The notes under the pieces: generated by a model
The model's input: only the letters and a program-made list of their open reading frames with translations
What the model was told of the DNA's origin: nothing
Database searches by the model: none
Position numbers and translations under genes: made by a program
Assembly: GCA_964204605.1 (NCBI GenBank)
Contig: OZ123195.1
Location: 2,170,001 to 2,234,000, forward strand
Reading direction: 5' to 3'
DNA length: 64,000 nucleotides
DNA from: UBA961 sp014191195
GTDB taxonomy: Bacteria > Bacteroidota > Ignavibacteria > Kapaibacteriales > UBA961
Shown here: positions 26,407 through 35,291 of the stretch, piece after piece
Layout: the number at the start of each line of letters is the position of its first letter
How positions within the stretch are numbered: the first letter of the stretch is position 1

Positions 26407-27127
26407 AATGTTTTACAACTACTTCTTGATATGGCAATCTATATCTTGGACCCCATATTCCTGGCTCGGTTCCTTTGCCGATTGCAATAATCATCGATAT
26501 CTCGGCTCCTTTTGGAAGCTGAAGAGCTTTAACTACTCTTATAGCGTCAAAGCCCTCCATTGGGCATGTATGGAAGCCTTGTGAAGCAATTGACAACATA
26601 AATGTTTGAGCAGCCAAAGCACAAGATTTATGCACTGTTATTCTTTGAAAGGCTTTGCCACCGGCACGAAAAAATGGCTTGTTAAATCCAAGAAAAAAAC
26701 TGATTGCTCTTCTGATTAATCCCATAATTCCAAAAATATCTTGCATATATAGCAATGGCATAACCTTTTTATAATAATCTATTCCACCTTTTTGAATAGC
26801 ATTTGGTTCACCAATAATTGTTTTTCTTACATTGTCTTCATTCCATTGTGCTCGAGATTTCCATTTGTCTTGTCTAGTTACAAATACAACCATCTGCTGT
26901 GCTGTTTTAGCTGCTGATTGGCTTAAGCAAAGTGGTATAAATTCTTCGATTGTATCTTTAGAAGAAATCCAATGGAATTCCCATAATTGCATATTGCTAC
27001 TATTTGGAGACAAGATAGCATGTTCAAGTGCTTTTTGAATAATTTCATCAGGTACTTTGATATTGGGATCGAAAGATCTGTTGGAGCGTCTAAACTGTAC
27101 GATTTTATCAAATTCTATTGAAAACAT
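26405..27127 (-). CDS. Nitroreductase-family flavoprotein
   Basis: A 240-residue FMN-dependent oxidoreductase of the nitroreductase superfamily. The FMN-binding N-terminus FRRSNRSFDPN is followed by ILSPNSSNMQLWEFHW and the C-terminal GFHTCPMEGFDAIRVVKAL motif with a late IIAIGKGTE loop. The natural substrate cannot be told; the family includes quinone and nitroaromatic reductases. It starts 6 bases after the membrane Fe-S oxidoreductase gene, so the two are probably co-transcribed. Its stop codon lies inside the terminator shared with recF. Confidence 0.85.
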   Translation of the reverse strand: MFSIEFDKIVQFRRSNRSFDPNIKVPDEIIQKALEHAILSPNSSNMQLWEFHWISSKDTIEEFIPLCLSQSAAKTAQQMVVFVTRQDKWKSRAQWNEDNVRKTIIGEPNAIQKGGIDYYKKVMPLLYMQDIFGIMGLIRRAISFFLGFNKPFFRAGGKAFQRITVHKSCALAAQTFMLSIASQGFHTCPMEGFDAIRVVKALQLPKGAEISMIIAIGKGTEPGIWGPRYRLPYQEVVVKH

Positions 27128-27133
27128 ATCTTA

Positions 27134-29263
27134 TTAATGATGATTATTAGTGTGTATCGATTCTAATAAGATTTCTGATATATCGCGAACTTGAACACTA
27201 TCAACCATATCGGCTGCCTTAACGCCATCTGTAATCATTGTAGTACAAAATGGACAATTCACAGCTATTGTTTTTGCTCCAGTAGCAAGTAATTCATTGG
27301 TTCTTGTAATATTTACTCGATCACCAACGGTTTCTTCCATAAACATTCTTCCGCCACCAGCTCCACAACAAAATCCTTTATCTTGAGATTTTTCTACCTC
27401 TATTATCGTTAAACCTGGTATATTCTCTAATAGTGCTCTTGGGGCTTCATATTCATTATTATAACGTCCTAAATAGCATGAATCATGATATGTTATAGCA
27501 TCTGAACTTACTGTAGTTTTTTCTTTATCAATAGAAAGTTTACCTGATTCGATTAGTTCTTTCACATATTGAGAATGATGCATCACATCGTAAACTCCTC
27601 CAAATTGAGGATAATCATTTTTTAATGTATTAAAGCAATGTGGACATGTTGTAACAATTTTTTTAATATGATAAGCATTCATTGTTTCTACATTCATTTT
27701 GGTTAGCATATCAGCAAGATATTCATTACCAGATCTTCTTGCTGGGTCTCCAGTGCAGCGCTCTTCAGTACCAAGAATGCGAAAATTAATATTTGCAATC
27801 TGCATAAGTTCTGCAAATGCCGAAGTAGTTTTCTTAGCTCTTTCATCGAAACTTCCTGCGCAACCAACCCAGAATAATACATCCATTTCTGGGTCTTCTG
27901 CAGCGGTTTTAATTCCTTTTCCATCTGTCCAATTTGCTCTGTCTTGCTCGCTAAATCCACCCCAAGGAACAGAATTTGTTTCCATATTTCCATAAATATC
28001 TGGAAGTAAGGCACTTTCCTCATTAAATGATGATTCCATCATTACCATAGAGCGTCTCATTCCAACAATTGCTGGAACATGTTCAATATTAACTGGACAT
28101 TCCTGCATACATGCAGCACAAGTTGTACAAGCCCACAATGCATCTGGATTTACATAATCTCCAACAAGCTTTTTATTCCAAATATTCTGTTCATCTTCAT
28201 TTAATAATATTGAAAAAAGCTGTGATTCATCAGAATCAAATTCATCTGATTTTTTTCCAGTTAATAATCCATCTGCAGCTTTTCGTACATCTTGTCTAGA
28301 AGCATTTTTCTTATAATCAGTTATTTTATCTAATAAAGGAGCCTTATCCATTATTCTATCGTAAATACCTACAATAATCATTCTTGGGTCTAAAACTTTT
28401 CCAGTTTGATTTGCGGGGCATACGCTAGTACATCTACCACAATGCGTACATGTATAGCTATCTACATATGTTTTCCAAGAAAAATCCTCTATATCTGTGA
28501 TGCCAAATTTGACAGCATCTTCTTTCTCAAAATCAATTTTTTCTAGGGAATTTACTGGTCCTAAATTACTCAAGAACACATTTGGAATAGAAGTTAAAAC
28601 ATGCAAATGTTTACTAAAAGGCAAATAATTGGTAAAGCAAAAAATTAAGATAATATGCATCCACCAAAATATTTCAAATGAGATATGGCCCAAAGGAAGA
28701 ATAGATGCAATAATGTTTGATACAGGCCTTAAAGCCCAAGAAAAATCTGTCCCCATAGCAACTCTGGCAGAGTTCTGAAGCAATAAAGAAGTAACGATAC
28801 TAAAAATTATTAGTAAAATCATTCCAGCTTCAACTTTTTCATTCTCTACTTGTAATCGTTTTATTTTTAAAATATATCTGCGCCATAACGATAAAGCAGT
28901 ACCAATAATAATAAGTAAACAAAAGAAATCGGTAAGAACAGTTATCACCGAATAAAGAGGTCCTAGAACATTAAAAGATAAGGCTGGATTGATACCTTCT
29001 AACACCGCTTCAGCTGCAGAGAATAGAAGAATTAAAAATCCCCAAAATATACCTGCATGTATTGGCCCGGCTACTTTATCTCTTAATATTTTTGTTTGTG
29101 CAAATCCCACTAACAATGTCTGCTTAATTCTCGCAAAAAGTTTATCAGTTCTATTGTCTGGCTTTCCATAGCGTAAATAGCCTATAAGTCTTTTTACATT
29201 ATTCGCAAAAAAACCACCAGCAATAAGTAAAGTAATGATAAACAGAATACTCTTAGTATCCAT
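27134..29263 (-). CDS. Membrane-bound (Fe-S)-binding oxidoreductase with CCG domains (HdrD-like)
   Basis: A 709-residue electron-transfer protein. The N-terminal third has about six hydrophobic segments like the nitrate-reductase gamma subunit. It is followed by two 4Fe-4S motifs (CTHCGRCTSVCPANQ and CTTCAACMQECPVN) and two CCG domains (ERCTGDPARRSGNEY with CPHCFNTL; CCGAGGGRMFMEE with NCPFC). This layout is shared with heterodisulfide-reductase-like and EtfQO-like menaquinone-linked oxidoreductases. I use ATG 29263, which has an AAGG ribosome site 6 bases upstream, instead of a TTG at 29320. The donor is unknown; EtfAB or acyl-CoA dehydrogenases are candidates by family analogy. Confidence 0.85.
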   Translation of the reverse strand: MDTKSILFIITLLIAGGFFANNVKRLIGYLRYGKPDNRTDKLFARIKQTLLVGFAQTKILRDKVAGPIHAGIFWGFLILLFSAAEAVLEGINPALSFNVLGPLYSVITVLTDFFCLLIIIGTALSLWRRYILKIKRLQVENEKVEAGMILLIIFSIVTSLLLQNSARVAMGTDFSWALRPVSNIIASILPLGHISFEIFWWMHIILIFCFTNYLPFSKHLHVLTSIPNVFLSNLGPVNSLEKIDFEKEDAVKFGITDIEDFSWKTYVDSYTCTHCGRCTSVCPANQTGKVLDPRMIIVGIYDRIMDKAPLLDKITDYKKNASRQDVRKAADGLLTGKKSDEFDSDESQLFSILLNEDEQNIWNKKLVGDYVNPDALWACTTCAACMQECPVNIEHVPAIVGMRRSMVMMESSFNEESALLPDIYGNMETNSVPWGGFSEQDRANWTDGKGIKTAAEDPEMDVLFWVGCAGSFDERAKKTTSAFAELMQIANINFRILGTEERCTGDPARRSGNEYLADMLTKMNVETMNAYHIKKIVTTCPHCFNTLKNDYPQFGGVYDVMHHSQYVKELIESGKLSIDKEKTTVSSDAITYHDSCYLGRYNNEYEAPRALLENIPGLTIIEVEKSQDKGFCCGAGGGRMFMEETVGDRVNITRTNELLATGAKTIAVNCPFCTTMITDGVKAADMVDSVQVRDISEILLESIHTNNHH

Positions 29264-29343
29264 GAGTAGCCTTATATAAGAAGAAAATGATAATTCCGGT
29301 TTGCTTTCATGATGCTGCAATCACAAAGCATAATATTGATTTG

Positions 29344-29351
29344 CAAAAATA
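29344..29351 (-). promoter_or_regulatory. Putative -7 promoter box (TATTTTTG) of the Fe-S oxidoreductase-nitroreductase unit
   Basis: An exact TAnnTTTG match on the reverse strand, 80 bases upstream of the preferred start at 29263. No clear -33 TTTG was seen. The rest of the 180-base divergent region toward the VCBS gene holds no further recognisable site. Confidence 0.35.
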
Positions 29352-29500
29352 ACATAAAAATGCTTTTTAGATAAGCTTATGTTTTTGAAAATTAAATGGC
29401 TTGCATAAAATTTGATCATTTTTATTTCATTTAACTTCTATTGATTTTGTAGATTAGGCCTTTCTTTTTAACATGGCTCAGAAATTCCCCTGTTTTACGC

Positions 29501-32500
29501 ATGAAAATACATATCTATTTATCATTTCTATTGTCTGTTTTTACATTCAATACTATTCTTTCTCAATCACATGAGAAAATAGGGAATGCGCCACTCTTAG
29601 AATTACAATCACCTGAATCTATTGGAATTACCTTTTTTAATAGGCTGATAGAAACAGAAGATTTTAATTATAGTAGACAGTTCTTTGTGTATATAGGTAA
29701 TGGTGTTGCAGCTGGTGATATTAATAATGATGGATTAATAGATCTTTTCTTTACAGGTATGCAAGTACCTAATAAATTATATCTCAATAAAGGAAATTGG
29801 AAATTTGAAGATATCTCAAAAAAAGCTGGAATTTCAGATTCTGCTTCTTTGAGTTTTGGTTCTACTTTTGTAGATATAGATGGCGATGGCGATCTAGACC
29901 TTTATATATGTAGATTTAATGATCCAAATTTATTGTATATCAATAATGGTAATGGAACATTCACTGAAAAGGGTGCTGAATATGGTTTGAATTTTGAAGG
30001 TAAAAGTGTTCAAGCTGTATTTTTTGATTATGATCATGATGGGGATTTAGATGCATATATTGGTCAAAATGGGTATACTGCCGGCGGCTATGCTCAAGTG
30101 CATGGCTATGCAGATAAGCTCATGATCAATAATAATGGTATATTTTCAGATATCTCAAAACAAGCTGGAATTGATGATGATAGATATTGTTTAAGTGTTG
30201 CTTTAGGGGATCTAAATAATGATGGGTGGACAGATATTTATGTAGCAAATGACTTTGAAGCCAGGGATTTGCTCTATATCAATAATAAGAATGGTACTTT
30301 TACTGATATCGCCCCCCAGAAACTTCGTCATACTTCTCATTTTTCTATGGGTTCTGATATTGGAGATATCAATAATGATGGATTGGCCGATATATTAACA
30401 GTTGATATGTTGCCTCCAGATCATGAAAGACGTTTAACACAAATTACAACCCCTTCTACTTTTAACCCATATTTTGATTCCACTTCTTTAACCAGAAATT
30501 GCCTTCAATTAAACTGTGGAAATCTTAATTTTTGTGATATAGGTTATTTAGCTGGAATTGCAGAAACAGATTGGAGTTGGGCCAGCTGGTTTGCCGATAT
30601 GGATAATGATGGCATGCAAGATATTTGTATCATGAATGGTATAAATAGAGATGGACAAGACATGGATATTGCCAGTTATAGCGTTAAGAAAAAGACTGAT
30701 AAGTTTATGTGGCTTATTAATTCTTTGCCTAAAACTAGATTAAGAAATTATGTTTTTAGAAATAAAGGGAATCTTCAATTTGAAGATATAAGTAATGAAT
30801 GGGGTCTTACGCAAAAGTTAAGTACAAATGGTGCTATTTACGCCGACTTCGATAATGATGGTGATCTAGATATGGCATTGAATAATATAGATTCCAATGC
30901 TTTTCTTTATCGTAATATGGCGGTTGAACAGAAACGTGGCAATTTTTTGAGGGTACAATTACGTGGAGCTGCAAAAAATAGCGCAGGTATTGGTGCAAAG
31001 ATCGAAGTTCATTATACCGTAAAAGGCAAAGATTTTATTGCATATAGAGAAGCCCATTCAGGTCGTGGCTTTTTATCTTGTGTAGATCCAATCATTCATG
31101 TTGGATTGGCAGATGCTACTGAAATCAAAAAAGTAATTGTGTATTGGCCAGGATCTTTAAAACAAATAGTGAATTCTGTGCCTATTAATAAATTGATAAC
31201 GATTAAACAAGCAGATGCAAAATATGCGGCAATGATTGATTCCAAACCATTGCTATGTACAGAATTATCTGCATCAGAAAGTATTGATTATAAGCATAAA
31301 GAAAATGTATTTGATGATTTTTATCAACAACGTTTAATGCCTGGAAGGCTTTCAATAAATGGACCAGCCATTGCTGCTGCTGATATTAATGGCGACGCTA
31401 TAGATGACTTAATAATTGGTGGTTCTCACGAAATCCCAGCGATGTGTTATATCGGAAATGCTTCAGGAAAATTTACAATACTCAATCAACCTGCATTCGA
31501 AGCTGATTTTCGATATGAAGATCAGGGAATTTTGCTGTTTGATGCAGATGGTGATGGAGACAATGACTGTTATATTAGTTCTGGTGGTAATGAACTTGCC
31601 CAAGAAGAAGTGGACCTATTACAAGATAGACTGTATATAAATGATGGAAAAGGCTTATTTGCTAAAGCTCAAGGAATAATGGAAATACCTGGTGAACAAT
31701 CGGCTGCATCTTGTACAGTTGGCGCTGATTACGATAGTGATGGTGATATAGATATATTTATTGGTGCCAGAGCTATTCCCGGAAAATATCCCTTTATCCC
31801 AAAGTCTATACTTCTTAGAAAAGATATAAATGGCTGGAAAGATATAACTGATTCTATAGCTCCAGGTTTAAGTTCTATAGGATTAGTAACTTCTGCATTA
31901 TGGAGCGATGTTGATAATGATAATGATATGGATTTATGGATAGTTGGCGAATGGATGTCTCCAACTTTATTTATAAACAATAAAGGAAAATTGTCAATTT
32001 CTCATCCAATTAAAGATTCAATTTCTGGTGCTTATAATAGTATAATTTCTGCAGATATCGATAATGATGGCGATATGGATTATGTATGTGGAAATGTAGG
32101 AAAGAATACTCGATATAAACCAACCATAGAAAAACCTATAGAATTATATGTCAAAGATTTTGATGAAAATGGTAGCAATGATGTGATTATGACATATTGG
32201 AATGGTGGAAAACGCTATCCAGTAAGAATGAGGGCTCCTTTATATGCTCAAATACCTACCTTAAATAGAAGGTTTCCAAATTATCATAGTTATGGCCAAG
32301 CCAGTTTCGAAGATATCTTTGGTGCTTCAATTACTGATGCACTTCATTTTACTGCACATAATTATTCAACGATATGGTTGGAAAATAAAGGTGCAGGACA
32401 GTTTATTGTGCATGAATTACCTATTGAGATGCAGTTTTCTCCTATATATGGCTTAATTGCCGAGGATTTTAATGCTGATGGTGCAATGGATATCATGGCT

Positions 32501-32893
32501 ATTGGAAACTTTAATGGTCCCGACCCCGAAATGTTCCGTTATGACAATGGTTTGGGATGTGTTCTATTAGGAAATGGGAAAGGTGATTTTACATATCTTC
32601 CTTCTTTACAAAGTGGTTTCATTGTGCCTAAAGATGGTCGTAGTTTAATCATGATTCCTGTAGGAAAACAAAATATACATATTATTGCTGGCATTAATTC
32701 TGGCAAAGCACAATCTTTTACTATCGATATCCCCAATAAAGGCTCTGTGCAAAAAAACAAAACAAGAAAATCTATAACTATAAAACTGAAAAATGGAAAA
32801 AGACAAAAAAGGGAATTTCCATTGGGGAGTGGTTATTATTCGCAAAGTCCGGCTTTTTATATTTTGCCCCAAGGCGCTACGGTAGAAAACTAA
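29501..32893 (+). CDS. Large secreted VCBS/FG-GAP repeat protein with ASPIC/UnbV domain
   Basis: An exported protein of 1130 residues with signal peptide MKIHIYLSFLLSVFTFNTILS. It contains at least fourteen calcium-binding loops of the type DxDxDGDxD (for example DIDGDGDLD, DYDHDGDLD, DFDNDGDLD, DIDNDGDMD) that build beta-propellers. A central ASPIC/UnbV module (about residues 490-570, VYWPGSLKQIVNSVPINKL) splits the protein into two propeller blocks. Related Bacteroidota proteins are cell-surface or secreted, often near glycan-uptake genes, but none is seen here. No type IX sorting domain is evident at the C-terminus. Its stop overlaps the convergent DUF5683 gene by 4 bases. The ligand is unknown. 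Confidence 0.9.
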   Translation: MKIHIYLSFLLSVFTFNTILSQSHEKIGNAPLLELQSPESIGITFFNRLIETEDFNYSRQFFVYIGNGVAAGDINNDGLIDLFFTGMQVPNKLYLNKGNWKFEDISKKAGISDSASLSFGSTFVDIDGDGDLDLYICRFNDPNLLYINNGNGTFTEKGAEYGLNFEGKSVQAVFFDYDHDGDLDAYIGQNGYTAGGYAQVHGYADKLMINNNGIFSDISKQAGIDDDRYCLSVALGDLNNDGWTDIYVANDFEARDLLYINNKNGTFTDIAPQKLRHTSHFSMGSDIGDINNDGLADILTVDMLPPDHERRLTQITTPSTFNPYFDSTSLTRNCLQLNCGNLNFCDIGYLAGIAETDWSWASWFADMDNDGMQDICIMNGINRDGQDMDIASYSVKKKTDKFMWLINSLPKTRLRNYVFRNKGNLQFEDISNEWGLTQKLSTNGAIYADFDNDGDLDMALNNIDSNAFLYRNMAVEQKRGNFLRVQLRGAAKNSAGIGAKIEVHYTVKGKDFIAYREAHSGRGFLSCVDPIIHVGLADATEIKKVIVYWPGSLKQIVNSVPINKLITIKQADAKYAAMIDSKPLLCTELSASESIDYKHKENVFDDFYQQRLMPGRLSINGPAIAAADINGDAIDDLIIGGSHEIPAMCYIGNASGKFTILNQPAFEADFRYEDQGILLFDADGDGDNDCYISSGGNELAQEEVDLLQDRLYINDGKGLFAKAQGIMEIPGEQSAASCTVGADYDSDGDIDIFIGARAIPGKYPFIPKSILLRKDINGWKDITDSIAPGLSSIGLVTSALWSDVDNDNDMDLWIVGEWMSPTLFINNKGKLSISHPIKDSISGAYNSIISADIDNDGDMDYVCGNVGKNTRYKPTIEKPIELYVKDFDENGSNDVIMTYWNGGKRYPVRMRAPLYAQIPTLNRRFPNYHSYGQASFEDIFGASITDALHFTAHNYSTIWLENKGAGQFIVHELPIEMQFSPIYGLIAEDFNADGAMDIMAIGNFNGPDPEMFRYDNGLGCVLLGNGKGDFTYLPSLQSGFIVPKDGRSLIMIPVGKQNIHIIAGINSGKAQSFTIDIPNKGSVQKNKTRKSITIKLKNGKRQKREFPLGSGYYSQSPAFYILPQGATVEN

Positions 32894-33432
32894 AAAGTAA
32901 TTCTAGCAGAGAAAACTCCGCCATTATTGATTGGATTAGGAAGAATAGACATAGACAAATCATCACTGATGTCAAAATCAAAAAGATGGGCACCTACATA
33001 AGCATCAACGGCAGCAATTCCATAAACAGCTAATAGATATAATCCATTTATATCTCTATTATTATTATAAAATTCTCTTTTTCTTTTTAGTAAATCAATT
33101 TCAGGTAATAATGGTGATTGTCCATTTGCAATTGCTTGATTATAAGCATCTGCATTTTGAGTATAAAGGGAGTGATTATGGAGTATCTGATAGATAAAAA
33201 AACCTGCAGCACCCGCAGCTAAAGGGGCTTTCCAATAAGACTCTACATATAGTTGGCCACTACCTGGAAATATAAAAGAATAGAGAACAGCATTAAATGG
33301 AGATTTACTTTTCTTTAATACAATGCTATTAGAATCTTTTATAATTGGGATAATAGAACTATCCTGGGCAAGTGCAGAGGAATATATCAGGCAACAAATC
33401 GCTGCCAGATAGATATATCTTATTTTATTCAC
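32890..33432 (-). CDS. DUF5683-domain membrane protein
   Basis: A conserved protein of about 180 residues with a signal peptide (YIYLAAICCLIYSSALAQ), a motif SPFNAVLYSFIFPGSGQLY and two more hydrophobic segments (APLAAGAAGFFIYQIL and INGLYLLAVYGIAAVDAYVGAHL). This is the architecture of DUF5683, common in Bacteroidota and Ignavibacteria; function unknown. The reading frame extends to 33507 but would overlap the upstream TatB-like gene by 83 bases. I prefer GTG 33432, which overlaps that gene's stop, and a TTG at 33441 is also possible. It ends in an aromatic residue (ITF). The C-terminus overlaps the convergent VCBS gene by 4 bases. Confidence 0.75.
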   Translation of the reverse strand: MNKIRYIYLAAICCLIYSSALAQDSSIIPIIKDSNSIVLKKSKSPFNAVLYSFIFPGSGQLYVESYWKAPLAAGAAGFFIYQILHNHSLYTQNADAYNQAIANGQSPLLPEIDLLKRKREFYNNNRDINGLYLLAVYGIAAVDAYVGAHLFDFDISDDLSMSILPNPINNGGVFSARITF

Positions 33433-33808
33433 CTTGTTCAAGAGTTTTTTGCGGATTGGGGTCTGAAATATGTGTAGAATCTTCTTGTATTTCATCGATA
33501 TGCACATTTCTTGCTAGAGACCCTTCAGCTGGCCTAATAGAGAATGTTTGTGTTTCTGATTCTACAATTGTTGTATCTATCTGAGTCTGTGATGGAGATT
33601 CAGAAACGATAGTATTTGTGATATTTGTTTGTTTTTCTACCTCTGTAGAGATATCACGAATCTGAGATTTTAGATCTTCTTGAGCTTTTCTAAAATAGCG
33701 TATTCCTTTCCCTATCGAATGCATTACTTCCGGGATTTTCTTTGGCCCAAACAATAATAAAATTGCTAAGCCAATCATAAGAAATTCTGCTCCGCCAATA
33801 TCAAACAT
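33425..33808 (-). CDS. TatA/TatB-family twin-arginine translocase subunit, long form
   Basis: A 127-residue protein with one N-terminal membrane helix (GGAEFLMIGLAILLLFGPKKIPEVMHSIGKGI), the FGPKKIPE hinge and an amphipathic helix, as in TatA/TatB. The glutamate in the membrane segment (AEFLMIG) and a long hydrophilic tail rich in Thr, Glu and Ser favour a TatB-like role. It follows tatA (45 bases between) in the same orientation. tatC is not in the window. Confidence 0.85.
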   Translation of the reverse strand: MFDIGGAEFLMIGLAILLLFGPKKIPEVMHSIGKGIRYFRKAQEDLKSQIRDISTEVEKQTNITNTIVSESPSQTQIDTTIVESETQTFSIRPAEGSLARNVHIDEIQEDSTHISDPNPQKTLEQGE

Positions 33809-33853
33809 GGAGTTTCTTTATTGATAGTAAAAACAATACAAAAAGCTAAAGCC

Positions 33854-34036
33854 TTATTCTGTGTCTTTCTTTTCTGATGTTGAATCTTTTATGTCTTCAC
33901 CATTGGAAGCTTTTTTAAATTCACGAATACCACTTCCCAATCCGCGCATCAATTCTGGAATTTTTTTTGCACCAAAAAAGATAATAATGAATAGCAATAT
34001 AAGTAGCCATTCCGATCCGCCGGGGAGAAAACCCAT
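33854..34036 (-). CDS. tatA: Sec-independent protein translocase TatA
   Basis: A 60-residue pore-forming subunit of the twin-arginine translocase. It has the membrane helix GGSEWLLILLFIIIFFGAKKIPELMRGLGSGIREF with the FGAKKIPEL hinge and a short charged tail. The ATG at 34036 has a GAGG ribosome site 5 bases upstream. It lies 45 bases downstream of purQ in the same direction and is followed by a longer TatB-like paralogue. Confidence 0.92.
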   Translation of the reverse strand: MGFLPGGSEWLLILLFIIIFFGAKKIPELMRGLGSGIREFKKASNGEDIKDSTSEKKDTE

Positions 34037-34081
34037 AAAAACCTCATAATGTGAAAATGATCAAGTACATGGTTAAAATAT

Positions 34082-34783
34082 TTATATAAGTACTTCAGCT
34101 GCAGAAATCAATGATTGAAATACTGCCAATCCATCTGCATTACCAATCTGTACATCGCAACAACGCTCTGGATGAGGCATCATACCAAGAATATTTCCTT
34201 GTTCATTGAGGATGCCTGCTATATTCCTTGCCGAACCATTTGGATTAGAATCAAGATTTGTATTGCCATTCACATCGCAATATTTAAATGCAACTCTGCC
34301 TTGTTGTTCAAGCATGTTTAAGGTGTCTTCATCAGCAAAATAATTACCTTCTCCATGAGCAATAGGCACTCGCAAAATTTGTCCCTGTTCTAATCTATTT
34401 GTAAATGGTGAGACACTATTTTCAGCTCTTACATATATATCCTTGCAGATAAAACTAAGTGATGAATTGCGTAATAATGCACCAGGTAATAGACCAGATT
34501 CTGTCAAAATCTGAAAACCATTGCATATTCCCAATACATATCCACCACGTTTAGCATGCTGGGTAACAGCTGCCATAATTGGAGATACGCGAGCAATTGC
34601 ACCGCATCTCAAATAATCGCCATAAGAAAAACCACCAGGTAGGATTATACAATCTGTTCCTTTTGGTATCGAAGTATCTTTATGCCACAACATAATTGTT
34701 TCACTATCAGCATTATGAGTAGTTGCATACCATGCATCATGATCACAATTTGAACCCGGAAATACCACTATTCCAAATCTCAT
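34082..34783 (-). CDS. purQ: FGAM synthetase glutaminase subunit PurQ
   Basis: Glutaminase subunit of the three-subunit phosphoribosylformylglycinamidine synthase: it supplies ammonia to PurL for step 4 of purine synthesis. Class I glutaminase features include the nucleophile Cys in LGICNGFQ near residue 86 and the His-Glu pair in MMPHPERCCD near the C-terminus. It starts with RFGIVVFPGSNCDHD. The 233-residue length is typical. It begins 2 bases after purS. The purL synthetase subunit is not in the window. Separate purQ and purS are unusual for Bacteroidetes proper, which mostly use one large PurL. Confidence 0.95.
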   Translation of the reverse strand: MRFGIVVFPGSNCDHDAWYATTHNADSETIMLWHKDTSIPKGTDCIILPGGFSYGDYLRCGAIARVSPIMAAVTQHAKRGGYVLGICNGFQILTESGLLPGALLRNSSLSFICKDIYVRAENSVSPFTNRLEQGQILRVPIAHGEGNYFADEDTLNMLEQQGRVAFKYCDVNGNTNLDSNPNGSARNIAGILNEQGNILGMMPHPERCCDVQIGNADGLAVFQSLISAAEVLI

Positions 34784-34785
34784 GA

Positions 34786-35046
34786 TTATGCCTCCATTTC
34801 ATGAAGTTCAATATGGTAATCTTCCATAATTGGATTTGCAATGATTGTTTTACATGCATCTGAAAGCAGTTCATAAGCTTTTTCTGTATTTTCTGCATCT
34901 ATTTCTAATTCGACATGTTTGCCAATTCTTGTATTCTTAATCATTGGGAAATTTGTGGAATGTAAGGCATGTTCTACTGTTTTACCTTGAACATCTAAAA
35001 TGCTCTTTCGTAAAGAAACGGTTATCGATGCTTTGAAGTGTTTCAT
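34786..35046 (-). CDS. purS: FGAM synthetase small subunit PurS
   Basis: An 86-residue subunit that tethers PurQ to PurL. It begins with KHFKASITVSLRKSILDVQGKTVEHALH and contains RIGKHVELEI, both typical of PurS. It is the first gene of a purS-purQ unit, separated by 2 bases. An exact TAnnTTTG-like box lies 35 bases upstream. Confidence 0.94.
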   Translation of the reverse strand: MKHFKASITVSLRKSILDVQGKTVEHALHSTNFPMIKNTRIGKHVELEIDAENTEKAYELLSDACKTIIANPIMEDYHIELHEMEA

Positions 35047-35080
35047 GAGAAAATATATTGTGATAAAGGATTACTAGGAG

Positions 35081-35088
35081 CAAAAATA
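35081..35088 (-). promoter_or_regulatory. Putative -7 promoter box (TATTTTTG) of purSQ
   Basis: An exact TAnnTTTG match on the reverse strand, 34 bases upstream of the purS ATG. An ATTG lies about 23 bases further upstream, a little too far for a standard -33 element. No purine riboswitch-like structure is seen in the short leader. Confidence 0.45.
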
Positions 35089-35220
35089 CAAAAACTGCTT
35101 CGTTATTTTGACAATGATTGCAATCAATTTTTTATTGGATTTAAGGTTTATTGCATTGAAGTCAATGAAAAATCATTGATATATGATTCTGGCTAATTTT
35201 TTTCATATATATTCAATATG

Positions 35221-35232
35221 AGAACATGTTCT
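35221..35232. promoter_or_regulatory. Perfect 12-base palindrome AGAACATGTTCT
   Basis: A perfect inverted repeat lies in the divergent region between purS and the methyltransferase gene, 60 bases before the latter's ATG and ahead of a TAATTTG-like box. It resembles an operator for a dimeric repressor. The core GAAC..GTTC is reminiscent of LexA boxes of Gram-positive type, but no regulator can be assigned. Confidence 0.35.
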
Positions 35233-35291
35233 TAAAAACCTATAATTTGTAAAAATACTTTTTGTTTTACAATGCTTATAACATTAATTCT

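Noticed and set aside
35047..35291. Purine riboswitch upstream of purS
   Set aside because: The predicted leader is about 30 bases and shows no three-way junction or conserved loop motifs.
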